From: an uncultured Eubacteriales bacterium
GTDB lineage: Bacteria > Bacillota > Clostridia > Oscillospirales > Acutalibacteraceae
Reading direction: 5' to 3'
NCBI GenBank assembly: GCA_934444895.1
Contig: CAKSDA010000028.1
Span: 1 to 16,320, forward strand
Length of the DNA stretch: 16,320 bases
The position numbers and the translations under genes are program-made. This document shows positions 1 to 6,108 of the stretch, in pieces. Below the pieces are notes generated by a model. That model saw only the letters and a list, made by a program, of their open reading frames with translations, searched no databases and was not told the origin of the DNA. Numbering within the stretch: the stretch's first letter is position 1; each line of letters opens with the position of its first letter.

Positions 1-1
1 G

Positions 2-193
2 AGTTATCGTTCAGCACTGAAAACAGTTCTTAAAAAGGCTGACGCTGCTATTGAAGCAAAGTCTGACGATGCAGCCGAAACTGTTAAAGTTGCTGTTAAA
101 AAGCTTGATCAGGCAGCAGCAAAAGGTATCCTTCATAAAAATACAGTTGCTCATAAGAAATCAAAGCTTGTTAATCGTTTAAACAAGGCATAA
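2..193 (+). CDS. rpsT: 30S ribosomal protein S20, C-terminal part (5' end outside window)
   Basis: The open frame from base 2 to the TAA at 191-193 encodes 63 residues of a very lysine- and alanine-rich helical protein. It contains SYRSALKT near its start and KGILHKNTVAHKKSKLV near its end, which is the characteristic C-terminal helix of ribosomal protein S20. S20 binds 16S rRNA in the 30S subunit early in assembly. Bacterial S20 is usually about 85-90 residues, so roughly the first 25 are missing because the window begins inside the gene. No frameshift or internal stop is seen. A hairpin that could be its terminator lies about 30 bases downstream. Confidence 0.93.
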   Translation, partial: SYRSALKTVLKKADAAIEAKSDDAAETVKVAVKKLDQAAAKGILHKNTVAHKKSKLVNRLNKA

Positions 194-223
194 TTAATAG
201 GGAATATAGTGTTTTTTAATTAG

Positions 224-258
224 TACCTCTTTCAAGGGCTTCGCTTTTGAGAGAGGTA
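224..258 (+). terminator. Possible rpsT terminator hairpin
   Basis: TACCTCTTTCAA (224-235) pairs with TTGAGAGAGGTA (247-258) with one mismatch around an 11-base loop. The bases after it are A/T-rich (TATAATTATATA) rather than a pure T run, so termination is inferred from the position just after rpsT and the stem strength, not from a full intrinsic-terminator signature. Confidence 0.55.
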
Positions 259-282
259 TATAATTATATAAACAAATTATAT

Positions 283-337
283 AAGTGTTGCAATAGGTAT
301 AGATGAACTGCTTTGCACCTATCGATTGCAATACAAA
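283..337 (+). repeat. Dispersed intergenic hairpin repeat, copy 1
   Basis: A segment of about 55 bp that recurs at 6603-6655 on the same strand. The first 16 bases (AAGTGTTGCAATAGGT) are identical in the two copies and the rest follows the same pattern with one single-base gap and scattered differences. It folds on itself: GTGTTGCA (285-292) pairs with TGCAATAC (327-334) with one G-T wobble, and ATAGGT (293-298) pairs with ACCTAT (317-322), leaving a CGAT bulge (323-326). Where copy 1 has a G-T wobble in the outer stem, copy 2 has G-C, so pairing is kept although sequence differs. Both copies lie in intergenic DNA ahead of a gene for a small or mid-sized membrane protein. Function unknown; it could be an RNA element or a small non-autonomous mobile repeat. 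Confidence 0.75.
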
Positions 338-384
338 TAGTAAAGTTCAGCAAAATCTAAGTAACATTTTAAAATCTCACAAAT

Positions 385-425
385 ACATATACCGGAGGTG
401 TAAAGGCATAGCGGACAAGGTATGT
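385..425 (+). other. Hairpin enclosing an orphan Shine-Dalgarno-like sequence
   Basis: ACATATACC (385-393) can pair with GGTATGT (419-425) if two bases bulge. The 25-base loop begins with GGAGGTG (394-400), a textbook ribosome binding site. No reading frame fits it: the next ATG (422-424) is 21 bases away and is followed at once by TAA. The real downstream gene starts about 100 bases later with no good ribosome binding site. The rest of 194-500 holds the terminator-like hairpin, the dispersed repeat and a tandem duplication; no confident -35/-10 pair was found for the downstream gene. Confidence 0.4.
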
Positions 426-441
426 AAAAGTAAATATTAAG

Positions 442-471
442 TAATATATTTATAACTAATATATTTATAAC
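442..471. repeat. Perfect 15-bp tandem duplication
   Basis: TAATATATTTATAAC occurs twice head to tail (442-456 and 457-471), immediately ahead of the DUF1003 gene. It looks like a recent slippage or duplication event. Each unit contains TATAAC, a weak -10-like sequence, but no matching -35 was seen. Confidence 0.85.
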
Positions 472-500
472 CTTTGTCACTCTTATTATGTCGGCCGCTT

Positions 501-1022
501 ATGAAAGACAATAAAGAAAGACGAAAAGTAATTAAAGAACTTCTTGATACAACCGATATGGAGTTCACCGATGAGGAATTGATACATCAACTTATTGAAA
601 CAAAATTCACCCAAAATTGCGACAGTGAAAAAACCGCTACATTCGGCCAAAAGGCGGCGGATGCTGTTGCAAAATTTGCGGGAAGCTGGGCGTTTATCTT
701 CAGCTTTATAGCAACAATGGCAATTTGGATGGTACTGAATGTGGTTTTAGCTTCCAAAGCATTTGACGCATATCCTTTTATATTGCTTAATCTTGTTCTT
801 TCGTGCGTTGCGGCTGTTCAGGCACCGCTTATAATGATGAGTCAGAACCGCCAGGAAGCAAAGGACCGCGAACGCGCCGAAAATGATTATAAGGTGAATT
901 TAAAAAATGAACTTATTATTGATGATCTTCATAAAAAGATCGATACCGTGCTGAAAAATCAACACGAACTCAGTGCGCGGTTAAAAAAGATTGAAGATCA
1001 TAATAAAAACAATGAAAAATAA
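501..1022 (+). CDS. DUF1003 family membrane protein
   Basis: Encodes about 173 residues from the ATG at 501. A frame extension to a TTG at 474 is possible, but neither start has a convincing ribosome binding site. The N-terminal 45 residues are charged. The core begins FGQKAADAVAKFAGSW (48-63), followed by a first membrane segment (about 63-83), a second (about 92-113) ending in VQAPLIMMSQNRQ, and a long charged, probably coiled-coil C-terminal tail (about 117-168) with the DR...ND pattern. This two-helix plus SQNRQ arrangement is the DUF1003 signature. The family has no established biochemical role. It stands alone between rpsT and a converging rubrerythrin gene and has its own strong terminator at 1065-1102. 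Confidence 0.85.
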   Translation: MKDNKERRKVIKELLDTTDMEFTDEELIHQLIETKFTQNCDSEKTATFGQKAADAVAKFAGSWAFIFSFIATMAIWMVLNVVLASKAFDAYPFILLNLVLSCVAAVQAPLIMMSQNRQEAKDRERAENDYKVNLKNELIIDDLHKKIDTVLKNQHELSARLKKIEDHNKNNEK

Positions 1023-1064
1023 AAATTAAATTTTAAAACCAGTGCTATGTTTATAAACCACTAA

Positions 1065-1102
1065 AAAAGCAGGTGCGGAATATTGTTTCCGCACCTGCTT
1101 TT
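1065..1102. terminator. Bidirectional intrinsic terminator between convergent genes
   Basis: A perfect 16-bp stem (1065-1080 with 1087-1102) around a 6-base loop, core GCAGGTGCGGAA. On the + strand it ends in TTTT followed by AATTTTTT. On the - strand the stem also ends in TTTT and runs on into T/A-rich DNA. It lies between the ends of the DUF1003 gene (+) and the rubrerythrin gene (-), and should stop both. Confidence 0.93.
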
Positions 1103-1133
1103 AATTTTTTGATTATAAACTATTTTTTTAAGC

Positions 1134-1676
1134 TTATTTGAAGTAACGGTTCAAAAGTCCTTCAAAAGCCTTGCCGTGTCGGGCTTCATCCTTCGCCATT
1201 TCATGTACAGTGTCGTGAATTGCGTCAAGACCAAGTTCTTTTGCAAGCTTTGCAAGTTCTGTTTTGCCCATAGTTGCACCATTTTCGGCTTCAGCTCTTA
1301 CTGTGAGATTTTCTTTTGTGCTGTCAGATACAACTTCGCCCAACATTTCGGCAAATTTAGCTGCATGCTCTGCTTCTTCAAATGCTGCCTTTTCCCAGTA
1401 CATTCCGATTTCAGGATAACCTTCTCTGTGGGCAACTCTTGCCATTGCAAGATACATGCCAACCTCGCAGCATTCACCGTTAAAGTTATCTCTGAGTCCG
1501 GAAATGATTCTTTCATCAGCACCCTTGGCAATTCCCACTACATGCTCCGCAGCCCAGCTTTTTTCAGAATCCTGAAGCTTGAATTTTTCTGCCGGAGCGT
1601 GGCAAACCGGGCATTCGTCCGGAGCAGACTCCCCTGTGTAAACATAACCGCAAACTAAGCATACATACTTTTTCAT
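1134..1676 (-). CDS. Reverse rubrerythrin (N-terminal rubredoxin domain plus diiron domain)
   Basis: A 180-residue cytoplasmic peroxidase-type electron-transfer protein. Residues 1-35 form a rubredoxin-like Fe(SCys)4 site with C6-x2-C9 and C22-x2-C25. The rest is a four-helix ferritin-like diiron domain, with EEAEH (E101, H104) and DEARH near the C-terminus as the two ExxH motifs and further carboxylates at E68/E71. The order is swapped relative to classical rubrerythrin, as in the 'reverse' rubrerythrins of clostridia that reduce H2O2 (and O2) using NADH-derived electrons. The ATG at 1676 is chosen because GGAGG lies 8 bases upstream; an ATG five codons earlier (1691) overlaps that site. It sits downstream of perR on the same strand, 118 bp away. 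No PerR-like box was found in that gap, so control by PerR is inferred from context. Confidence 0.93.
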   Translation of the reverse strand: MKKYVCLVCGYVYTGESAPDECPVCHAPAEKFKLQDSEKSWAAEHVVGIAKGADERIISGLRDNFNGECCEVGMYLAMARVAHREGYPEIGMYWEKAAFEEAEHAAKFAEMLGEVVSDSTKENLTVRAEAENGATMGKTELAKLAKELGLDAIHDTVHEMAKDEARHGKAFEGLLNRYFK

Positions 1677-1794
1677 AATAATAACCTCCATAATTGTGTT
1701 TTAAAAAATTTTTATATCAATATGCTGTTTAATACAACCGCAAATATAATTTTTCTATTTGCCAAAGGTATTTAAACAACATATAAAAGACCTG

Positions 1795-2172
1795 TTACTT
1801 TTTGCAATCGGAACATTTCCCGTAAAAGATTAAGTCATAGTAGTCAATTTCAATATTAAGATCATTTGCGCTTTTTGAAATAAACTCATCCGCATATGGA
1901 TTGTCAATATCAATTACCCGCTTGCATGTTCTGCAATATAGGTGATTGTGCGGCTTTGGGTTTGCGTCAAAATGTTCGCCGCCACCATCAACACAAAATG
2001 AAATAATTTCCCCTGACTTGCAAAGATCCGAAAGATTGCGATATACAGTTCCGAGACTTATATTCGGAATAATCTCACGCGCCTTAATATATATGTCGGT
2101 CGCTAACGGATGTGATGTGGTGGAACGCAGAATGTCAAGTATTACTTCTCTTTGTTTTGAATAGCGTTTCAT
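1795..2172 (-). CDS. perR: Peroxide-stress repressor of the Fur family, PerR-like
   Basis: 125 residues: an N-terminal winged helix (SLGTVYRNL at about 39-47 is the recognition-helix region) and a C-terminal metal-binding dimerisation domain. Potential regulatory ligands H21, D69, H75, H77 and D88 have the same spacing as H37, D85, H91, H93 and D104 of Bacillus subtilis PerR. The structural zinc site is C80-x2-C83 plus C120-x2-C123. An Asp at the D85-equivalent position, oxidation-sensitive histidines and the neighbouring rubrerythrin gene favour PerR over Fur or Zur. GGAGG five bases before the ATG fixes the start. Its promoter carries a perfect palindromic operator, so autoregulation is likely: the metal-loaded protein would repress and peroxide oxidation would release it. 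Confidence 0.9.
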   Translation of the reverse strand: MKRYSKQREVILDILRSTTSHPLATDIYIKAREIIPNISLGTVYRNLSDLCKSGEIISFCVDGGGEHFDANPKPHNHLYCRTCKRVIDIDNPYADEFISKSANDLNIEIDYYDLIFYGKCSDCKK

Positions 2173-2186
2173 TGCGTCCTCCGTAA

Positions 2187-2203
2187 ACAGTAATGATTAC
2201 TGT
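2187..2203. promoter_or_regulatory. PerR/Fur-type palindromic operator of perR
   Basis: ACAGTAAT-G-ATTACTGT is a perfect 8-1-8 inverted repeat. Its 7-1-7 core follows the AAT-N-ATT centre of the known PerR box (TTATAATNATTATAA). It begins 4-5 bases downstream of the perR -10 hexamer, overlapping the expected transcription start, an ideal place for repression. Confidence 0.85.
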
Positions 2204-2207
2204 TATT

Positions 2208-2236
2208 ATATTACAACATCTCCTGCGATTTGTCAA
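2208..2236 (-). promoter_or_regulatory. perR promoter
   Basis: Read on the - strand: TTGACA (2231-2236), a 17-base spacer, then TAATAT (2208-2213). The -35 is a full consensus match and the -10 a good one. It lies about 40 bases upstream of the perR start codon and directly abuts the palindromic operator. Confidence 0.85.
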
Positions 2237-2325
2237 GAGTTTTTTTAAAATTTTTTTATTTTTTAAAAAAATAAGTAAGATCCACAGTATTAAGCGGCTT
2301 TAAGTATAGTTGTCCAATCCAAATA

Positions 2326-2354
2326 TTGCAAAATTGTAATTTTTATAGTATAAT
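2326..2354 (+). promoter_or_regulatory. Promoter of the P-type ATPase/rsmA unit, with an overlapping imperfect palindrome
   Basis: TTGCAA (2326-2331), a 17-base spacer and TATAAT (2349-2354). Transcription should begin near 2361, giving a leader of about 145 nt. The -35 lies within an imperfect inverted repeat, ATTGCAA-AA-TTGTAAT (2325-2340, one mismatch between arms), which could be an operator. The DNA between this and the divergent perR promoter (2237-2325) is A/T-rich and shows no other feature. Confidence 0.82.
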
Positions 2355-2376
2355 ATTAAAATCATTTAATCTTTTT

Positions 2377-2488
2377 AGGTGTGGTGGAGTCGAAGAGCAC
2401 TGTAATACTGCCGTATTACAAGTTATGAGACAAAAAAGGCAAAAAATTATTATTTGTAGGCGTTAAGGGGTTCAACCCTCACCAGCCT
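2377..2488 (+). ncRNA. Putative structured 5' leader (riboswitch-like element) of the P-type ATPase gene
   Basis: Inside the predicted leader, the ends pair: AGG (2377-2379) with CCT (2486-2488) and TGGTG (2382-2386) with CACCA (2480-2484). Three hairpins are enclosed: a perfect 8-bp stem TGTAATAC/GTATTACA (2401-2408/2413-2420) with tetraloop TGCC; a weak ACAAA/TTTGT stem (2430-2434/2453-2457); and AGGG/CCCT (2466-2469/2476-2479) with loop GTTCAA. The TGCC tetraloop is complementary to GGCA (2438-2441) inside the second loop, so a kissing contact is possible. The domain ends four bases before the GGGGGG ribosome binding site (2493-2498). This multi-branched form close to the start codon is what a cis-regulatory RNA looks like. 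It does not match the metal-riboswitch sequences I can recall (NiCo, yybP-ykoY, M-box). Function is inferred only. Confidence 0.6.
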
Positions 2489-2505
2489 AACCGGGGGGCA
2501 AAAAA

Positions 2506-5148
2506 ATGATATGGCACAGTTGTAGCCTTGAAGATGTAAAGAAAGAATTAAAGACAGACGAAAAAACGGGCTTGCCCGCAGCCGAAGTTGCGGCAAGGGT
2601 TCAAACCTACGGAGAAAACCGCATAATTGCCAAAAGCAAAAAAAACTTTTTAGGTTGTTTTATTAAGTATATTTCAAAACCGTCCGCAATAATAATGTTG
2701 GCAGCTGCCGCCGTATTGCTAGCAACGGCAGCTATATCCGAAAAAGGGAACCTTATGTTTTCCTTAACAGCAATGATTTTAATAGTAGCAGACGCCGGAA
2801 TTGCTTCTGCATTTACATGCTATACGGAATCTCATTCCTTTAAAAATAAAGGGTCGGTTTCCCTTTGCGCAAAGGTGATTAGAGATTCAAAAGAAGTATC
2901 CGTAGATGTTGCGGCGCTTGTCCCGGGGGATATTGTTATACTTCAAAAGGGAGATTATATCCCGGCGGACGGAAGGATAGCAGAAGCATATTCCTTTATT
3001 TGTGATGAATCCGCAATAAGCGGCGATACTGCTCCTAACGAAAAAAATGCCGATTATATTTTTGATGATATGTGCCCCGTTTCGGATAGAAAAAACATGG
3101 TTTATTCCGGCTGCCTTGTTACAAATGGGCACGCAACCGTAATCGTGACAGATACCGGTAACAGAACCGAAACGGGTAAACAGAATCTTTTAGCGGAACA
3201 GATTGACACCGTGGATACACCTCTTAAAAGCAAAATTAAGGGAGTTTGCAAAAAAACACGCACCTTTTTTGTAGGGGTTTCGGTTTTAATATTTGTTTTG
3301 GGAGTCATTCTTTGCAGAACCTCAGGCGGATATTTCAGCGATGTTGTTTTCAGCATGCTGCTGACTTCGGTTGTTCTTTCTTCAATGTGGCTTGAAGAAT
3401 CGGTTCCTACAATTGTGGCATATGCCTTCAACTGCGGAATAGGCGGAATGATAAAAAAACATATAATTGTAAAAGACCGTTTTGTTATTGAAAAGCTTAA
3501 TAACGCCTCGGTTGTTATATCCGATAAAACAGGAACTCTGACGCAAAACAAAATGCGTATGACAATGATTTTTGACGGCAATAAGACCATCGATTTAACG
3601 GAAACTTTACCGGACGAAAATCAAAAAACATTGATCCAAATGGGCGCGCTTTGCGGAAATAGCCGAGTTACGGTTGCTCCAAACGGCAAAAAGAGGTTTG
3701 AGGGCGATCCTACGGGCGCCGGCATCGCAGACGCTTGCCTTAAGTATTGTAATCTTTCAAAAACGGAAATTGAAAATATCTATCCCAGAATGGCAGAAGT
3801 AAGTTTTGATTCTTCAAGAAAGCTTATGACAACCGTTAATATGATAAATAACAGACCGTTTGCTATAGTAAAGGGAGCTCCGGATATATTGATGGAGTAT
3901 TGCAGCAGCGGAAATATCGAGGGCGCAAAGGTAGCCTTTGACAAAATGAGCGGATACGGACTGAGGGTAATTGCTGTGGCAATTAAACCGCTTGAGGAAG
4001 TTCCGGCAAATGCAAATCATGAAAATATGGAATGTGATTTGGGCTTGCTCGGCCTTTTTGGCATGGTTGACACAGTAAGCGACGATACCCTTGAAGCAAT
4101 TTGCGAATGTGAAGAAGCCGGAATAAAAACCGTTATGGTAACAGGAGATTATATTACCTGTGCAAAGGCGGTTGCCGAAGATATGGGCATACTCAAAGAC
4201 AAAGATGTGGCCGTTACCGGTGAAGAGCTTTGTAAAATGAGTGATGAAGAGCTTTCTCAAAAAATCAAAAATATTTCGGTATTTTCACGAATCTCCGCCG
4301 AAGATAAAATAAGGGTCGTAAACGCATGGCAAAATGCAGGATGCGTTGTTGCACTCACCGGGGACAGCGTTGAAGACGCAAAACCTCTCAGAGCAGCAGA
4401 TATAGGCTTTGCAATGGGAGTTACCGGAACCGATATATCAAAAGGTACAGCTGATGTTGTTTTGGAGGATGATAAGTTTACAACCTTGGTTCTTGCAATA
4501 AAGCAGGCCAGAGGGGTTTATTCAAATATAATTAAATCGGTAAAACTTATATTTACATTCGCGGCAGTTCAGTTATTTTTGTCCTTAATAGGACTTGCGG
4601 TATTTAAAGAGCTTCCTCTTAATGCAGTTCAACTGTTATTGTACAGCGGCATTTTGGCAATGATTCCCGTTGCCGCTTTAGGTGCAGATTCCTTTAACAT
4701 TTCTAAAATGGAAAATAAAGACGCTTATAGCGGTAAACTGCCTCCGGTTTTAGGCAATATAATAACCGTTTTGTGGCACAGTATTGTAGTTTGCACAATG
4801 GCCCTTATAGGATACGGAATAGGAAATAAAACAAAAACAGGCACCGCCGTTGCATTCGGAGTGATTTTCCTTTCTCTTGCATTTTTAATGTTTGAATGCA
4901 GAAATAACCGTTCGCTTATAAAAGAAGGGTTTAAAGGAAATAAAAACATTCTTATTTCACTTGGAATTTCGTTAGCGGCTATATGTGTAATATGCTTTAC
5001 GGCAGTCGGCTCCTTGTTCGGAATTTCCGCAGCGTCAGGTTCTGAGATAGCATATGTATTCCTGCTTTCTTTAGTACTTCCGGTTTTGGATTTAGCGGTG
5101 AAGTTTGCAAAAAAGCATATATTTATTAACAGATCTTTTGAGGAGTAA
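2506..5148 (+). CDS. Divergent P-type (P2-like) cation ATPase with atypical catalytic and transport motifs
   Basis: 880 residues with P2 ATPase architecture: cation-ATPase N-terminal domain (about 1-60), TM pair, A domain, TM3-4, P/N domains, six C-terminal membrane segments. Retained are the phosphorylation site D340-KTGT, KGAP (K456), TGD (546-548), and D620 and D624 of the hinge. Changed by manual alignment to SERCA/LMCA1: A-domain TGES is SGDT (172-175); DPPR is DTVS (522-525); GDGVND is GDSVED (619-624); TM4 PEGLP is EESVP (297-301). Ca2+ ligands N768, E771, N796, T799 and D800 become A686, Q689, S714, L717 and A718, leaving only the TM4 glutamate (E298). The transported ion, if any, is therefore unclear. 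The start follows GGGGGG by 7 bases. It has its own promoter and structured leader and is probably co-transcribed with rsmA. Confidence 0.88.
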   Translation: MIWHSCSLEDVKKELKTDEKTGLPAAEVAARVQTYGENRIIAKSKKNFLGCFIKYISKPSAIIMLAAAAVLLATAAISEKGNLMFSLTAMILIVADAGIASAFTCYTESHSFKNKGSVSLCAKVIRDSKEVSVDVAALVPGDIVILQKGDYIPADGRIAEAYSFICDESAISGDTAPNEKNADYIFDDMCPVSDRKNMVYSGCLVTNGHATVIVTDTGNRTETGKQNLLAEQIDTVDTPLKSKIKGVCKKTRTFFVGVSVLIFVLGVILCRTSGGYFSDVVFSMLLTSVVLSSMWLEESVPTIVAYAFNCGIGGMIKKHIIVKDRFVIEKLNNASVVISDKTGTLTQNKMRMTMIFDGNKTIDLTETLPDENQKTLIQMGALCGNSRVTVAPNGKKRFEGDPTGAGIADACLKYCNLSKTEIENIYPRMAEVSFDSSRKLMTTVNMINNRPFAIVKGAPDILMEYCSSGNIEGAKVAFDKMSGYGLRVIAVAIKPLEEVPANANHENMECDLGLLGLFGMVDTVSDDTLEAICECEEAGIKTVMVTGDYITCAKAVAEDMGILKDKDVAVTGEELCKMSDEELSQKIKNISVFSRISAEDKIRVVNAWQNAGCVVALTGDSVEDAKPLRAADIGFAMGVTGTDISKGTADVVLEDDKFTTLVLAIKQARGVYSNIIKSVKLIFTFAAVQLFLSLIGLAVFKELPLNAVQLLLYSGILAMIPVAALGADSFNISKMENKDAYSGKLPPVLGNIITVLWHSIVVCTMALIGYGIGNKTKTGTAVAFGVIFLSLAFLMFECRNNRSLIKEGFKGNKNILISLGISLAAICVICFTAVGSLFGISAASGSEIAYVFLLSLVLPVLDLAVKFAKKHIFINRSFEE

Positions 5149-5150
5149 AT

Positions 5151-6023
5151 ATGGAATACAATCTTTCCGATAAAAAAACCATAGATAGAATTTTAAAGGA
5201 AGAAAACTTCACTTTTAAAAAATCTCTGGGGCAAAACTTTTTAACCGATCCGTCTGTATGCCCTAAAATGGCAGAGGCTTCGGTTTCTAAAAACTCAGGG
5301 GTTATCGAAATCGGTCCGGGAATCGGAGTGCTTACGGCTGAACTCGCTAAAAGGGCAAGAAAGGTTGTTGCGGTTGAACTGGATGAGAGACTGCGTCCGG
5401 TTCTTAAAAAGACACTTTCGGACTTTAATAATGTAACCGTAATTTTCGGCGATGTTATGAAACTGGATTTATTAAAGGTTATAGAGGAAGAATTCTCAAA
5501 TTGCGACTTTGTATCGGTCTGCGCCAATCTTCCCTATTACATTACCTCCCCAATAGTTATGTCACTTTTGGAAAAAAAGCTTCCGATAACATCGGTCACA
5601 GTTATGGTTCAAAAGGAAGCCGGGGAGAGGCTCTGCGCGGAAATACCGAGCCGTAAGTGCGGCGCCGTAACCCTTGCCGCCGCTTATTACGCAAATTCAG
5701 AGATTCTTTTTAATGTGGGGCGCGGAAGTTTCACTCCGTCACCGAATGTTGACAGTTGTGTAATAAAGCTTGATATAAGGAAAAAACCGGCGGTAGCAAC
5801 AAAGGATGAACAATTTTTCTTTAAACTAATAAAAGCCGCATATATGCACAGAAGAAAAACTCTTGTAAATTCGGTTTCGTCCTGCGGTATTGCAGATAAA
5901 GACAGTGTAATTAAAGCATTGGAAGAAGTAGGAATAAAATCTACGGTAAGGGCTGAAGAACTTAGCCTTGAAGATTTTGCAAAACTGGGCGACTTTATAA
6001 AAAAACAAAGGGACAGCACTTAA
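5151..6023 (+). CDS. rsmA: 16S rRNA (adenine(1518)-N6/adenine(1519)-N6)-dimethyltransferase RsmA (KsgA)
   Basis: 290 residues, normal for the family. It dimethylates two adjacent adenines in the 3'-terminal helix 45 of 16S rRNA during late 30S assembly, using S-adenosylmethionine. Visible motifs are LGQNFL (26-31), the SAM-binding EIGPGIG (53-59), acidic VELDE (75-79), GD (100-101) and the catalytic NLPYY (126-130). The C-terminal small helical domain follows, with HRRKTL. The ATG lies two bases after the ATPase stop codon and its GAGGAG ribosome binding site sits inside the end of the ATPase gene, so the two are translationally close and probably one operon. Pairing of a housekeeping methylase with an ion ATPase suggests shared transcription rather than a shared pathway. 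Confidence 0.96.
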   Translation: MEYNLSDKKTIDRILKEENFTFKKSLGQNFLTDPSVCPKMAEASVSKNSGVIEIGPGIGVLTAELAKRARKVVAVELDERLRPVLKKTLSDFNNVTVIFGDVMKLDLLKVIEEEFSNCDFVSVCANLPYYITSPIVMSLLEKKLPITSVTVMVQKEAGERLCAEIPSRKCGAVTLAAAYYANSEILFNVGRGSFTPSPNVDSCVIKLDIRKKPAVATKDEQFFFKLIKAAYMHRRKTLVNSVSSCGIADKDSVIKALEEVGIKSTVRAEELSLEDFAKLGDFIKKQRDST

Positions 6024-6032
6024 AGGCTATTT

Positions 6033-6060
6033 GGCAAACGCCCGTATTTTGGCTTTTGCC
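6033..6060 (+). terminator. Weak hairpin after rsmA
   Basis: GGCAAA (6033-6038) pairs with TTTGCC (6055-6060) around a 16-base loop, followed by TAACATAATT. The short stem, long loop and lack of a T run make it a poor terminator. It may only mark the end of the operon, and read-through into the next gene cannot be excluded. Confidence 0.3.
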
Positions 6061-6108
6061 TAACATAATTAAAATATGATAAAATAAAAATAAGTTTTCG
6101 GTGGTATT

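Noticed and set aside
283..337. Insertion sequence end
   Set aside because: No transposase gene or obvious target duplications nearby; only a short hairpin repeat is seen.
1176..1658. 160-codon open frame antisense to the rubrerythrin gene
   Set aside because: It lies wholly inside a gene with clear conserved motifs and its translation shows no recognisable domain; a frame shadow.
2377..2488. Known metal riboswitch (NiCo, yybP-ykoY Mn, M-box Mg)
   Set aside because: None of the conserved core sequences I can recall for these classes is present; a covariance search is the deciding test.
2466..2490. tRNA T-arm-like GGTTCAA sequence near CCACC/ACCAGCC in the ATPase leader, suggesting a tRNA or tmRNA
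   Set aside because: The stem is only four base pairs, there is no D-arm or anticodon arm of tRNA geometry, and no tmRNA tag frame; the pairing pattern fits a leader RNA better.
2506..5148. Pseudogene call for the ATPase because of degenerate motifs
   Set aside because: The 880-codon frame is uninterrupted, has a good promoter and ribosome binding site, and retains the phosphorylation motif; changes are coordinated substitutions, not truncation.
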